Assembly (NCBI RefSeq): GCF_022539315.1
Contig: NC_066315.1
Location: 18,265,649 to 18,329,648 of the forward strand
Reading direction: 5' to 3'
From: Serinus canaria
Lineage: Eukaryota; Chordata; Aves; Passeriformes; Fringillidae
Length of the DNA: 64,000 nt
Shown: in pieces, positions 1 to 12,942 of the stretch
How the letters are laid out: the number at the start of each line of letters is the position of its first letter
How positions within the stretch are numbered: position 1 is the stretch's first letter
The notes under the pieces: generated by a model
What the model was told of the DNA's origin: nothing
Database searches by the model: none
Seen by the model: only the letters and a program-made list of their open reading frames with translations
Position numbers and translations under genes: made by a program

Positions 1-2627
1 AAATATTAGAGGAATTACTTTTACTTACTTCTGATTTGGATGAATCTTAAAAAAAAAAAAAACTAACCAACAACACAAAAAAAAAAAAGAAAAAAAAAAG
101 AAAAAACACCCCAAACCAAGACAAAAAGCACCCTGAAAAATTAATCCCTTCTGAAAAGAACAAAACCATCAAACCTGCTGACTGAGGAATGGGGAGAGTG
201 TACATTTACATCTTGTAGGGAACTTCTTAGGAGAAGTATTTTGGAATTTTTTTTTCCTAAAATCAAAAAATCCCCAAAGTATGCTCATACAAAGGCTTTT
301 TCATTCTACTGTGTAGGTGATGCTTGTAAGGCCTACAGGCGCAAGTAAAACTGTGTCATTACATAGCACAAATTTAAATATCCACAGCATGAAAGCTAAT
401 CTATAGATGCATGCAGAGAAACTTCATATCATCAAATTAAGAAAGCAAGTACACAAAAATTGGATCAATGCAGTTTTGATAACCTAAAATGAAATTTTGC
501 AAGCAAACTTTGTTGAAGATAGTCGAGGATGTGAGTTCATAATTTTTTACAGTATTCAGCAGAAGATGTTCTTGGGATCATTTTTGTCTGTAATGTATAT
601 GCATGTACATTTCTGTTACTCTTTGTTCAAGTGTGAAATTAGTTGTGTGATCTGGCAATCTGAAAGAGATGCTAATTCTGTAAAATAAATTCAGAATTTC
701 ATCTCTCTGTGTAATATATCTAAGTATCCCTAGTTTTGTTTGTACAGCAGCTAGACTGGTTCTGCAGACTCATGAGCTGCTTTGTGACTTCAGGGTGAGA
801 TTGATGTACAGCAGTATCAGCTTCAGTAAAGAGAGTGTGTGTTGGATGTAGTGATTTTTCAATCAGTGTTTTGTTATTTTATGTTGTATTTAATGAGGTG
901 TCATCATGATTTATTAGGCTTGTACAGCTGTGTTTTCAAAAATTTATTGAAGTTTCTTCTTTCTCTCCCTTTGGAGTGGGAAAAGACCATTCTGCCTGCA
1001 ACACCAAGGAGTGGAACACTTTGAGCTCATCCCCAACATTTCTCTTTCCTTTCTCTGCTCTGCTTAGAGCTGCCAGGCTTCTATCAAGAACTTTTCAGGT
1101 CTTTCCAAAGAAGCATTCTTTGCACTTTTCATGTAGGCTGCAAGATCTGAATGACAAAAATGAGGCATAGCAGGGAACATTACTGGGGCTTTAAAGTATA
1201 GAAAGGTAAGGAGACTGCCTGACCTTCCTGCCAAAAGGGAGGTTTCTTTCTTCTGCTTAAGAGCTAGAGGACTCTTCATTCTTCTCCTGTTTTGTTTAAC
1301 TTCAACTCTTCTAAGGGTCATGCTTGCAGAAAGTGGATTTTTTTTTCTCCAGTATTTTTAACCTATAGCTGATTCAGTGAAGGTTTCTCCAAAAGCCTCT
1401 CTTAAGCAGGGCAGCATTTACAAGCAATTAACATCTTCCTAGCTGGAAAACACTGGTGGGTAAGCAGTGCTAGGGAACAGAGGAGCACACCTGTGTTGCT
1501 ACCTCCAGCACCAGTGTATGTTCCCATTCTTTAAGCGTGGGACTTCCCTCTAAACCACGTAGAAAACTGCTGAGAAAAATGTGCTCTGTATGAGCAAAAA
1601 GATTTGACTGGGTAAATTGAGATGCATGACCAGAGTGTAGAGTGCCATAAAAACATGGATAAAACATATGTCATGGGTATTTGGTAACTGTTGTTGTAGT
1701 GGGTATCTCATTCCTGGTTTGGAAGGACCATTGCAAGCTTAACAATTCTGTCTTGTATTTATGATGTTCTAGTTAAACTTAAATCAAGTAAGGGTAGATT
1801 AATACATGTAATACTAAAAACATGCCTACAAACTAGGTCATGGTAAAGTTGTCAACATTTTATAATAGAGATGTGGTCAGAAGTAAATTACAAATGTAAG
1901 TGGGAAAATCCTAATCTTGAGAATACTGACAATGTTAATTTCAAAGCTAGAAAGAGTAGATGGTCTACATAAATGTAAGAAAATAAGGAAAACCTTAGTA
2001 CTTATGTGCATCTCTATTTCTAAGCAAAAATTTATCTAATTAAATGGTTTGTCCAATGTGAACAATAAGGGAAATGCTGAATACTACGACTTACAAAAAC
2101 TCATCTGAGTTTTGCACTACTATAAGAAACAAATTTCTCCTTATTGAACTGAAAATATGTACATTCACATGCATGCAAAATTTCACTTTATCTACAAACA
2201 GTTCAAGACACAGGCATAAAAGATTTCTTCATAAGCTGCAGGGGTAAATAGTCATTGGAAATAAATAAGTTGAATTATCTTTGGAAAGCATAGCTTGACT
2301 GGCAAAACAAGAACAATGTCTTGGTATAGGAAGCATTTTGCTGGCATTGTCATTGACCTTCCATAAAAAGTACACTCCAGCTGTGCTTTAAAGCACTTTT
2401 TTATTTCTGAAACAAGTCTAAATATGGAATGCTGTTTCTTCTCTTCCAAAGTGTCACTCTTGAGATTGTGTTTGATCTGGAAAGAATAACACTGCTTTTA
2501 CATTCTTCCATTACCTGCATTCACTCCTGGGATATATACACAGGAAATAGTAGACTTTCAGGATTAAGACATATATGTAGTATCTTTGCAAAGACAGCAG
2601 CAACTAAATATATTCTGTTTTCTCTAG
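1..2627 (+). other. 3' part of PIP4K2A intron 1
   Basis: AT-rich non-coding sequence ends at the acceptor ttttctctag. A-rich low-complexity sequence occupies about 49-113. Short open frames on both strands here lack similarity I can recognise. No repeat family is recognised. Confidence 0.85.
49..113. repeat. A-rich low-complexity stretch
   Basis: Mostly A with scattered C and G over about 65 bases in intron 1; it could be an old poly(A) tail, but no element is recognisable beside it. Confidence 0.8.
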
Positions 2628-2725
2628 ATCAATGAACTGAGCCATGTTCAAATCCCTGTTATGTTGATGCCAGATGATTTCAAAGCGTACTCAAAGATAA
2701 AGGTGGACAATCACCTTTTCAACAA
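2628..2725 (+). CDS. PIP4K2A: PIP4K2A coding exon 2 (residues 49 to about 81)
   Basis: The reading begins [13 protein letters not shown] and ends DNHLFN plus two bases of a Lys codon completed in the next exon. The acceptor is ttttctctag and the donor is gtaagt. This is the N-terminal lobe segment following the dimerisation strand encoded by exon 1. It starts on a codon boundary, so intron 1 is phase 0; it ends after two codon bases, so intron 2 is phase 2. No ATG belongs here: the start codon lies upstream of the window. Confidence 0.96.
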
Positions 2726-3846
2726 GTAAGTACAAGTAACAATTTTGTGCAGAAGTGGATAGTGGTAGTGATATTTTTATGAAGTATTGTGAACTCTGTT
2801 ATTTTTCAGTGCATGGAACTGAAGTTTTGATGATTAAGTTAATCCTGAGATAAACATAACCGTCTGTGCTGTTCTAAAAAGCAACAGTAAAGACTGCTGG
2901 GTAGAATTTTTTCCTCCATATGGTTTATTATTGCCTTATGGGCATATTAGATACTGAAGGTGATCCTTTCTGGGTGTGATTATTTATGGCTGATATAGGC
3001 ATTTATTTGTGCATTTCTAAAAATACAACTTCATGTGCTCTTTATTAAGTGTTGTATTTGAATAAGAATGAGAATATAAAGCCTATATCAAGTGTGAAGA
3101 ATGTTCCGCTTTTTATTTTCCATAAGACAAAAATCAAACCCATCATATAAAAGCTTCAAAAGCATTATGGTAATTTCATGTAATATCTGTTGTCTCTTAA
3201 AAATAAAATGCCTCATGAGCAGTACGTACAGACCTACAAAACTGTTAATATTGGTGTGTGTATAACCTGAATTTTCTTCAAGAATATATGTAGAAAAGAA
3301 AAAAATACTGCTACTTTGGGTCTTCAGCTCTGTGACAAAGGTAAAAATAACTTTTCTGTTGTATAAGTCTAAAATGAACACTAGGATATTAAAACTGGTT
3401 CTCTATTGAATGAGTCAAATTTTCTTGAAGTTTTGGCACTGTTAGTATTTTTTGATGTTAGTATTTTTTTAGATGGTATAGTAATTCTTGTATAATCCAA
3501 TCTAAGATTTCACCTTTGAAGCCTAGGGCAGTGGGAAAGCATTCTTTTCTTCTTTTGAGTCCATATTTCAGAATTGTCAAAATGGAGTTGGTGTTCATTT
3601 CATCATTGTTGTAGTTCCTTAGCTACAATGTAATGATGTTATAGTAAGCTAATAAACATTCATTAAACATTGTGAAGAAAAACAAGATAAGATAACCCAA
3701 TCTCTGAAAAAAAAGAAAGCATTAGAATAGAAATTGTAAGAGGATTGTTACCCTGAGCTTTCTCTGAACAGCTTTGAGACAAAAATCTCGAGTTGCTTGT
3801 TATATATGCACAGTAATGAAGTTGAATTGGTTTTATCTTCTTTCAG
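2726..3846 (+). other. PIP4K2A intron 2
   Basis: This 1.1-kb intron has donor gtaagt and acceptor ttctttcag, phase 2. It is AT-rich throughout and I recognise no repeat, RNA gene or coding segment in it. Confidence 0.9.
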
Positions 3847-3943
3847 AGAAAACATGCCAAGTCATTTCAAATTTAAAGAATATTGTCCAATGGTTTTCCG
3901 CAATCTAAGAGAGAGATTTGGAATTGATGATCAGGACTTTCAG
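3847..3943 (+). CDS. PIP4K2A: PIP4K2A coding exon 3 (to residue 113)
   Basis: The first base completes the Lys codon split by intron 2; the reading then runs [17 protein letters not shown] and ends [12 protein letters not shown]. The acceptor is ttctttcag and the donor is gtaagt. The segment belongs to the N-terminal lobe of the PIP kinase fold, including the conserved '[15 protein letters not shown]' region shared across PIP kinases. The exon closes on a codon boundary, so the 16-kb intron 3 is phase 0. Confidence 0.96.
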
Positions 3944-6900
3944 GTAAGTTCACTTTGAAAAAGCCTTGACTGGTGAAATGCACATTTCTGTTTAACCTTT
4001 CAGCTTGCCCCAGCTTTCCTCTGGTTCCTGCCCTTCTGCCATCCTTAGTCCTCTGTGTTTCTCATTAAAGTGCCTGCATATAAGCCGCATTTACTGAAGC
4101 TGCAGGGTAATACTTCTTGCAATAAGGAGGAAAAATAATGTCTGGACAGTTCTGGCAAGAGATTCTATATTCAGCCCAGTTGCTTAGATTACAGTTGGTT
4201 CAGTGTTCTGTCTGTATGACATGTGGTTTCTGAAATGACCACAGCCTGTTTTTTTCTTTTTTCCCCTCATGCTTTTTTTGGTTACAGGCGAGTGACCTAT
4301 GGCCTGCCAGCTTCATCCTGCTTCATCATGTCTCATTTTCCTGATGTTAAGAGGATCTGGAAACAAATTGCTTGTGTAAAGTAGATACAGCAAACCAAGA
4401 AATTGCTCTAGATTTGGCAGGGCATGCAGTCAGAGTTTCTTTCTGCCTTTGCAAAAGAAAGCCCCTGAACTCTGCTTCAGCCTGCCTTGCCAGTTCTCAC
4501 TGACAGTTCCCTTTTCCATTAGCAGTTCCTAATGCACAGCATTTCAGTCACGGGGATAATTCCCTCTGCAGTCACACTGCAAGATGTCCTGTCCTAAAGA
4601 ATGCTTGCTGTGTAACCCAGTACTGCTTCCTCTTGTATTTTTTGCTTTTTTTAAACTATTTTGATGTGGGTTGCAGTTATATTTATTTCACTACGATATA
4701 TTAAGAGAATTTTTAAGAAATAGTTTTAAGTAGGTAAGCAAATGGTACAAAATGGATTTGTACAATAACACTCCCATTCTTGCTGATGGAGTAAACTGAA
4801 TGTTGCTCCCAAAATCTATATCTGGGTCCTTCAACAATTCTTTTTACCAATGTGCCCCTTTTCAGGATCAATGTGTTAGAAATGTATAGATGTGTTAAAA
4901 TGTGTAGGGTTGTAGACAGAGATTAGGTTATGAATCTCAGTTTACAGCCATTGTAGCCTTGCTAAGACACTTTGCCAGTCAGTGGAGAAGAAGATTGTTG
5001 GTTAATTTTGGAGCTGTCTTGATCATGTTCCATGATTTTTCATCATCCTGTTTATGAAGAACTGTTTAAAAGGAAATGCACCAAGGCTGAGGCCAGCAGT
5101 TTAAATAGATGTATCAAATGGCATTCCTGGTTCAGGTCTGCTCTTGGATCAAGCAGGATCCTATTGCTTGAGAAGTTACTTGGTCCCTTTATATGAAGAT
5201 TTCATTTTTTTGACGAAGAAGGAAGACATGTGATTGCTCTTAAAATTGTGATGTCAATTCATGCTTGCTGTCTTTAGAGCATGGGCTTTTGACATTACTG
5301 GACAGTGGAAGGTAGAGTTCAGTCAATGTTAGAAGACTTGAGATGCTACAATGAGTTAAAACTGGCAAACTTGGCATAATCCAAAATGCTGCATTCCACA
5401 CCACTGTGAAATGCACTGCTGTTCTGCAGCAGAAATTGCTGTTGTAACTATGTTATACTACTGTTTGGATTTATTAATGAAAACAGTGATAAAACAGCAT
5501 TAAGTAACTGTCACTGGATGAATTGTCTATATTTTCAGATTAAACCCAAAAATACTTCTTTGTAGCTATGTGTTTTGGTAATGTAACCAATCAACAACCC
5601 AAAAATTAGAACATGTAACTACATCCTGGTTTTTGATACAACAAAATTATGTATTACAAAAAGAATCTCATGGTTTTAGTGTTTAAAGCATATTTAGTAA
5701 AAAACAGAAGATAGTTAATTTTAACCTAAGGGAAGACAATGTTGGCCTTCAGTATTGCTTTTTTCCTCAGCCCAAGCAATTTATCACTCTGAATTCTTTT
5801 TCTACTGGACTAATTTGATTTAAAAGAAAATAAAATAAATGCTTAAAATACTAAGGTATTTTGAACTCACTTTCAAAATAAATTATTTTTACGGAACTAA
5901 ACAAAAAGAAAATTTGTCTTGTGTGTAAGATAGGGATTATCCCTATTAAAAGTAGAAGTTGCTTTCAATTTAATGTTACAGTCTCTGTGATTTAAAAAAG
6001 GAATCTAATATATATACTTTTTTTCAGATAATCTTTATCTTCAAGGAATTTATTCCAATTAATATTGGTTAAAATGATTGTCTTATACTCAGAATCAAAC
6101 ATGAAATTGAAAAATTATTTGCAGTGTAAAGAAAGGGAAATCTTATGGAAGAAATATCAAGTTACTTTCTCTGATAGTTTTTCTTCTATAGTGATTTTCA
6201 GGAAGGGAGTCCTAGTCAACTGTGAACAATGTCATTCCCATTATTGAGCCAGAAAGGATTGGTTTAGATAAATAAACCAATTACCTTGTTCATTAGTCAG
6301 ACATCAGTCACAGTCTCAAAGAACATTCATTTTAAATGCCTTTGTTTTCAGAATGTTCTGCTGATATCCTTGATGAGTTGTTCCAGAGGGCAAATAGTCT
6401 TTCCTTATGAGTAAGCACTAATAAAACAAAACCTACCCCATGAAAAAAATTGGTAGCATATGCTCTAAGTAGTGGGCTATACTAATGTTAATTCTTTACA
6501 TTGTGTTTCTCATTTTGTAATAATTTTGTGGACTGTTTAATGCATAGATTTAGTTCACGTGTGAAATAATTAATATATGGAACTTGTCTTACAGGGATCT
6601 CCTTATGTCTCTGAAGAGAGATTTAAATCTCTCGAAGTACATGGCTTTTTCCTACAAGTAGTCTGGACCTAGGAGTCAGAGGAATTCCTTAAATTGTGTG
6701 TGGTTCGTGCCTTACAGGAAGCCATTTCTAGTAATGGCAATTACAGTTCTTGGAATGAACTCCCTTCCTTGACATGACCTTTTTTGAGATGGTTTTGATA
6801 ATCTGTCCTGCATCTGTCTGTATTTCATAGCTAGTTGGGCATCTCCAAGAGACATTTAGTACTGAACTGGGATTCAAGTTTTGTGGAGATACACTGCAGT

Positions 6901-7934
6901 TGCTAATACAGTGTGGATTTTTTTGTGCTTCATGCTTTGTAATGGACAGCAGCATAGAAAATATAGTATGAAGTTAGTGAAACATTGAGATTCATTCAAA
7001 GTTTGCCTATACAAACTTGTTATGATAAATGAGGTCCTTAATCTAGTCTAAGAAACAATGTTGTTATATTTTAAAAAATTCTAAAACGGTTACTGCATTA
7101 AATTAAAAACTGGTCTGGCTGTTTTTTCTTAAAAGGGGGAACACAACTGATGATCAGTCAGTATGAATCAAAATGGCATTTAAATGATGAAAAAACTTCA
7201 AAACCATTTTAACCACTTACAAAAACTATAAATTATCAAAGGGAAAGAGACTTTTGTTTTGTACTGCTGGATGTTACAAGCACATATGGATTTCTTATTG
7301 AAGATTACTTTTTAAAGTGTCAATTCCAAAAGCCAGATTACTAAGTAATGACAGATTTTTTGCCTTGATAGGATAAATGATGTATTTTTGTTAGTATTTT
7401 CTTGTTTAATTGAGAAAGAATCCTTCTAATATTCATGGGAGAATACTTGAGAGCCTTAACTGTTTCTAGTAGAACAGAAAAAAATTGATTAGAAAACAGA
7501 TATTGTAAAGTCCCTCACTAAGCAATAAATTTTAATTTTTGCATTCCCCCTCAGCTTTAGACACTGTAAAGGGTATTCTACAGAAAGATTTCTACCCCCT
7601 CTACCAATCCCCCCACCCTTTTCCCTCCCTGCCCAATTAATGGGATAGCTGTTTTAATTTGGGATTACTTCTCAAGTCACTTGACATACTTTGTTACCTT
7701 AGAAAATCCAAGAGTAGAGTTCTGTTAGAAGAATTACAGGGTTAGTTTCTGTAAACTGCAAAATTAGGAGAGATTAACAGGCAGACAGCTCACCTAACAA
7801 CCCCCAATAATCTGTAGAAAAATAGGATCTACTACTGTTACAAATGCTTCTGCTGCTGTTATGGGGAAGGGAAACTTTTTTGACTATGTTCCACCACATC
7901 TGGTTTTGCTTAAAGTTATTGCTGAATCCTACAT

Positions 7935-7986
7935 CTGGGTTCTGCCCAGTAGAAGGCAGAAGAGGAAGACTGGGTTCTTGCCCAGT
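7935..7986. repeat. Twin small hairpins from a short direct repeat
   Basis: The sequence ctgggttctgcccag (7935-7949) and its near copy actgggttcttgcccagt (7969-7986) are each self-complementary (5- and 6-bp stems). They are spaced about 35 bp apart in intron 3, upstream of the candidate cassette exon. Confidence 0.7.
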
Positions 7987-8139
7987 AAAGTACAGTTGCT
8001 CATACCAGAGGGTACCAATGTCCCAGTGTCCCTAATGAGCCTTCAGTGGGGATGCGGGAGAACACAGCTGACTGGCCTTGAAGTTCTGGTACTCGCTGTA
8101 GTAGGAGACAGGCTCAGATCTGACTTTTCTTCTCTGCAG

Positions 8140-8205
8140 GAGCAGTTTGTAGAGATTCTCTGTACAGGACAAAGAATTAATAAAGAACTTTTAGCAGATG
8201 GTTCT
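8140..8205 (+). other. Candidate cryptic or cassette exon in intron 3 (66 nt, in frame)
   Basis: A branchpoint-like ctgac and the tract ttttcttctctgcag precede 8140; a full GTAAGT donor begins at 8206. The 66 bases are a multiple of three. In the phase-0 frame of intron 3 they read 22 open codons (EQFVEILCTGQRINKELLAD plus GS), which would be inserted after residue 113. I recall no such exon in known PIP4K2A transcripts, so this is only a splice-site-based prediction. The base before the donor is T rather than the preferred G. Confidence 0.25.
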
Positions 8206-8366
8206 GTAAGTTCTTTCATTTACCTATGCTCGATATTTCTCTAAGCGTTTTTCCATATAAAAGCTTGAAATCCAAAATAATTAATGAGAATCTCTGCTTT
8301 TAAGCAATTTCTCTAATAACAAGCCATCTGAATTCATGTCCAGCTTTTTCTGATAAGGATACTTTT

Positions 8367-8412
8367 CAATATCTCCCAGAGCTTTCAATGCAGAAAGCTC
8401 TGGGAGATATTG
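8367..8412. repeat. Perfect inverted repeat: 20-bp arms, 6-base spacer
   Basis: The left arm at 8367-8386 (caatatctcccagagctttc) is exactly complementary to the right arm at 8393-8412, with spacer aatgca. It lies in intron 3 about 160 bp after the candidate cassette exon. It is too short for an ordinary pre-miRNA unless flanking weak pairing extends it. Function unknown. Confidence 0.95.
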
Positions 8413-10422
8413 TAGTCTAGGCTCATAGCAAGGCATCAGGAAAACAATGCAAATTCCAGGCTTGTTTTTTAGATGTCAGCCTTCAATATAATTTTATTTT
8501 GAGGTATCTAAACTTCAAATCATCAAAATTCTTACCAATCTCTAAATTATTTTTATTCATTTTACATGACTTATCTAATCCTAAGACATCTTAAGAACTT
8601 CAAGTACTTCGCAATCCAAGATATGTTTTTTCAGAAAAACAAATACCAATCAGTGCTCTCAGCTGGTGCTTCTGCAATAAAATTCATGCTTTTATTTCTT
8701 GGTCCTTGGTTTGGGAAAGAACAAGCCACTTCCAGCATCAAACTACAGACAGTGAGTTCAGCAGTAACTCTATTAGAAGTTGGAGCTTATTCCTAAGACA
8801 ACCTCTTCATTTAATTCCATAAAGTGCATTAAAAATCATCAAAGCAAGAAGTGTCTTGTAAAGAAAATACCAGTGCTAGTCATTTCATTTTAGCATGGTT
8901 AGTCTGTCAGTGCCTGAGAAGTTCCTGGGCTTGTCTGTCAGATGAGATTCCTATAGTAGGGTTGCAGTTTGTAAATCCCAAAGGGGCATTGACACCAAGA
9001 TATTCAGATCTGCTGACATCTTGTTTGATATGAGTATAGGGAGTGGTGGTAGTAAAGTGTTGAACCGGCTGTAGTAACAAAACCTCTGTTGTTTGTAGTC
9101 TTTCCAGTAAGCAAAAAAATGAAGTTTTGAATCTAAATCCAATGTTCTAAGATTTAGTGCCTTAAGTGTCAGCCCAAATAATAATTTAGTGATGGTGGGA
9201 GTTAACCTTAGTACATATGGCAACAGAAATTCTAACTTGTGGTTTCTCTCAGTTTTCCCTAGAAAACATTTAATTTGCCTTGTTTTTGGCTGTTCCTTGC
9301 TTAAACTGAGTGTCACTCACAACTGGGCATTCAAACTGGAAAATAGTAATTTAGCATGTGCTGCCAACGTGAAAAGAACAAACTGATAGGTACTCCCGAG
9401 TTCTTACAGATATTGAAAGGAAGGCATTAGGCCAAGCTTTGTAGGGCTAAAGGGAAAAGTCTTCCAGAAAAAGAGCCACAACTCTTTTCAGAGCAAGTGC
9501 ATGCCTTAAGCTGACAGCTCCAAATCCAGATCTATGGTCTCAATAGAATAGCTTGATTTAGGAAAGACCCTCATGTTTTATTCATTAACTCTGATTCAAG
9601 GAAATCCAGGAACCCATAAGCTTTCTCCTGGAAGGATAGCTCAATGCAAAAAATAAGTTGTTCCTGTTTCTCTGTCAAAGTTTTTCACATCTTTCTCCAT
9701 AGTAATCACTCCCTGAATACAATTTTTTTCTAAGGGTTCTTAGGTGTTTGGAGTGTGTGCATCCATATCTTAACAAGATCATAGAAGGAGCTCTGTATTT
9801 TTGATGGGTACAGCACAGGACCCATGGTGTCCTGTTTTCATCTTTTGGAGATCCCATGGCATTCACCATAGGCCTTTTGAGAACCATGCTTATGAGCTGA
9901 CAAGAAATCATTGTGCAAAATTGTCTGTATATCTGGCAAAGGCAGAGGAGGTTACATCCCTGAATGTGCTTGTAGCATGTTACTGGTAGGTCAGGTAGGC
10001 TTTTTTCCACATCAGATTCCTTATAGATCTTCCACTGTCAGAGATCAGTGTTGCCTGGTCACACTTCTGCAATAGGATTTCCAGATTAGCACCTTCTTAA
10101 TGGCAAGAACAGTGTCACCATACAAAATAGACCCCAAAGTCATCCCTACCTGTCCCTGTATGACCACCCAGATATCTCTGCGTTTGTTGCTTCTGTTTTT
10201 AAAAAAAGCCCAGTGCTTTGCCTTTCTTCTCTCTACAAGTCACTGACAAAACATTGTCCTGAAAATCATCTCGCAAGTGGCCTACTTGTTTCAAATTACA
10301 GCAAATAACCTTGGAGCATCTATGTCAGTTGTATGAGACTGTCTCTCTGATGTCTTTCTTAATCAGTAATCCTGGTCTAATTTCTATATTTGGCATTCCT
10401 GAAGTCTTGTAAAAAAAGGAAG

Positions 10423-10437
10423 AAAAAAAAAAAAAAA
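10423..10437. repeat. Poly(A) run (A15)
   Basis: Homopolymer preceded by aaaaaaaggaag in intron 3; it lacks an adjoining recognisable retrocopy. Confidence 0.85.
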
Positions 10438-12923
10438 GGTTGGGGAAGCTCCAGGTTTGTCTTGTTGGGAAGCTGTGCCAGAGAGCAGAACTGTGACTTC
10501 TACTGCAGGAGAACAGCCAGACCAAGTGTACACCGTCATCCAAGAGTCATGAGCCACTGTCAGGCTTTTCCACTGACCTATGATTTCAGTCATCACAGAG
10601 CATCATCTGTACACTTGTTTTTGCCTATTTGTTCATGCAAAGCTTGCCCAGAGGCACTCTTAAATAGTCTGGGATGTGATCTGATTTGTCTTTAGGGTAC
10701 GTTGAGCTTGTAAAGCTCATTTTAGTTTTCCAGAGCTTTTGGATGAGATCACAGCACCAGAAACCTTTGTTTGCTTTTGTCCAGACATCATGAAACAGGG
10801 AAGATTTAAATCAATGAGAAGCTGTTAAGCCAGTCAGTTTGAAAGATTACTGTTCTTCTAAAGCTCTCTATGCTTTACCACCACAATTTTCCTATTGCCC
10901 TTTTTCTCTTTCTTAGGAAAAGGTCTGACTCAATGGCAATTTTTCTTAGGATCCCTTTTTAAATTAGTTACACAGAGTGTTTGTATTGCATCCAACACAT
11001 AGTTCATGTATTCAAAGTTTCTAAAATACGATCTTGTCTGCTAAAGTAGCAGTTAGAAAACAATGACATTTACATTAGGCGTGTGAGAGATTAGAATGAG
11101 CTAATTAAATTGACCTTTAAATCTCTCCACCCTCTTGGAGACTGGGGCTAATCCTTGGCCTCCCACTGTGGAGATAAAAATTCATGCTGTGAACATTTTA
11201 AGCAAAGTGGGCAGAGAAGAAGAGCCTCACCAGCAGTTTGTCTTTGAAGAGGGGAGCCAGTTATAAATATAGCTTGCAGTTATGATGGGAGATGGGGGAC
11301 AAGTTCTTCCTGTACTTCAGTGGCTTTGCTCCATGTGTTTTCTTCACAAAAATAGTTTCACTTAGATAAAATACCTCCAAACAAGCTTAACTTGTTACTC
11401 TTAGAAATAATCAAAGTCTCTCTGGAAATTAGCTAAATTTTGTTGATATCTGACATTGAGTCAGATCATTATTGTTATTTAATTACGATAGGTTGCTATT
11501 TTTATTGACCAATGTGTAAGGTAAAAATAAACTTCCAATGGATAAAGCATTAGTGTTTTAATTGGCATCTAAGGACTCCTGAGGATGCTTCTTACAAACT
11601 ATTTGCTGTGATATTTTGTGTCTTGGACTTCTAAAATGCTAATTATTGCAGAGCTTTATAATAAAAAACAAAAAAAATATATGAATAATGGATAATTAAA
11701 TAACCCTCAAAATTTAATTGTCAACAAGCAATTGACATTTCATGTAGTGAAATCTTGCAGAGGATGCAAAATCCATTCAAATGTTGAAGCAGAATAAAGT
11801 CAAAGATTTTGTACAAAACCTACTTTGATCACCTGGTATTCTGAGCCTGTCCAAATGAGGTCTTGTTAATATGGTGAGATGAATACTTATATGATTAAAA
11901 AAGGAGTGCAGAACTACAGAGATGAGGGCTTTGTTCAGGGAGGTGGTAGCTCTGAGAAGGAACAAGAGGTCAAAGAGGATGGGAATTTAGCACTAGGGGA
12001 ACCTTCAGATTAGGAGTAACTGCACCCTAGGGTGGATAAATTAGAAGGCATAAAAAGAAGATCCAGAAGAGTTCTAACTTCTTTTTGACATCTGTTTGTT
12101 TTATACCTGAAGCTAACACTATATATAGTTTTGATGCTAGTAGTCTTTAAAAGAGGAAATTGAAATTTGTATGTAGAAAAAATACCAGAAAATTGTCAAA
12201 GGAATTTAAGAACTAGAAAATGCCATTTGGTTGGGAGTGGCAGAGTCTGAACTGCTGCACTTGTAAAAATTAGAGTTAAGAAGTAAGTAGTGTGTGAATA
12301 TCTTTGCAGAAAAAGAGTACTAGGTACTTCAGGAATAAATATGAATGACCAGAGAAGGAAATAATAAAATTCAGAATTAAACTCATCTTTCCAGCACCAC
12401 AAATGGCTAAATACTAGAAAAACTGTTGTGGTGGATCTTGGTCTTCTTAAGATAGAAAAAATCAGGACTGTCTTTCTGGAATTTACCTAATCCAAAAGTA
12501 GAGATTGGAGTTCAGTTTAGGAAGTGCTGGGTGAAATGAAATAGCTTCTGATGGAAGCAGTTCTGTTGGATTCTAGTTGATGGAATTTTGTTGAAATCTC
12601 CAGAAGAAGCTCCTGTGAATGTCAAAGAATTGTAGATCAGGTCCTAAAAACACCTATGGAAAAAACCCTTTTTCCTTACCTGTTAGATATTTGTTGTCTG
12701 AAATAAAACTCTGTGCAGATTGCTGAGGATTTGGGAAAGAACAGAGAGTGAGTCTATAGTGAAATTAAACAACCTTTCAGGTAATTTGCTGAAGAATATC
12801 CTGGTTTTGGGTGAAATGATGACATGTAATTTAGGGGTGCTCATTAACCTTTTTTTCTCAAGAACTCTCTGGGAAGTTAAGTACTAGTAAATGGTGTAGC
12901 TTTCAGTAAGTTATATTTAAAGC

Positions 12924-12942
12924 TTTTTTTTTTTTTTTTTTT
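12924..12942. repeat. Poly(T) run (T19)
   Basis: Homopolymer in intron 3 with no recognisable element beside it. Confidence 0.9.

Noticed and set aside
7861..8244. 127-codon + strand open frame in intron 3
   Set aside because: No similarity or motif is recognisable over its length; only the internal 66-bp segment with splice sites is worth keeping as a candidate.
9675..10010. 111-codon minus-strand open frame in intron 3
   Set aside because: No recognisable domain, no paired splice sites or poly(A) tail; treated as chance.
12862..12905. 44-bp segment with a tttttttctcaag acceptor and GTAAGT donor in intron 3
   Set aside because: Not a multiple of three, and it meets TAA in the host frame after five codons; typical pseudo-exon.
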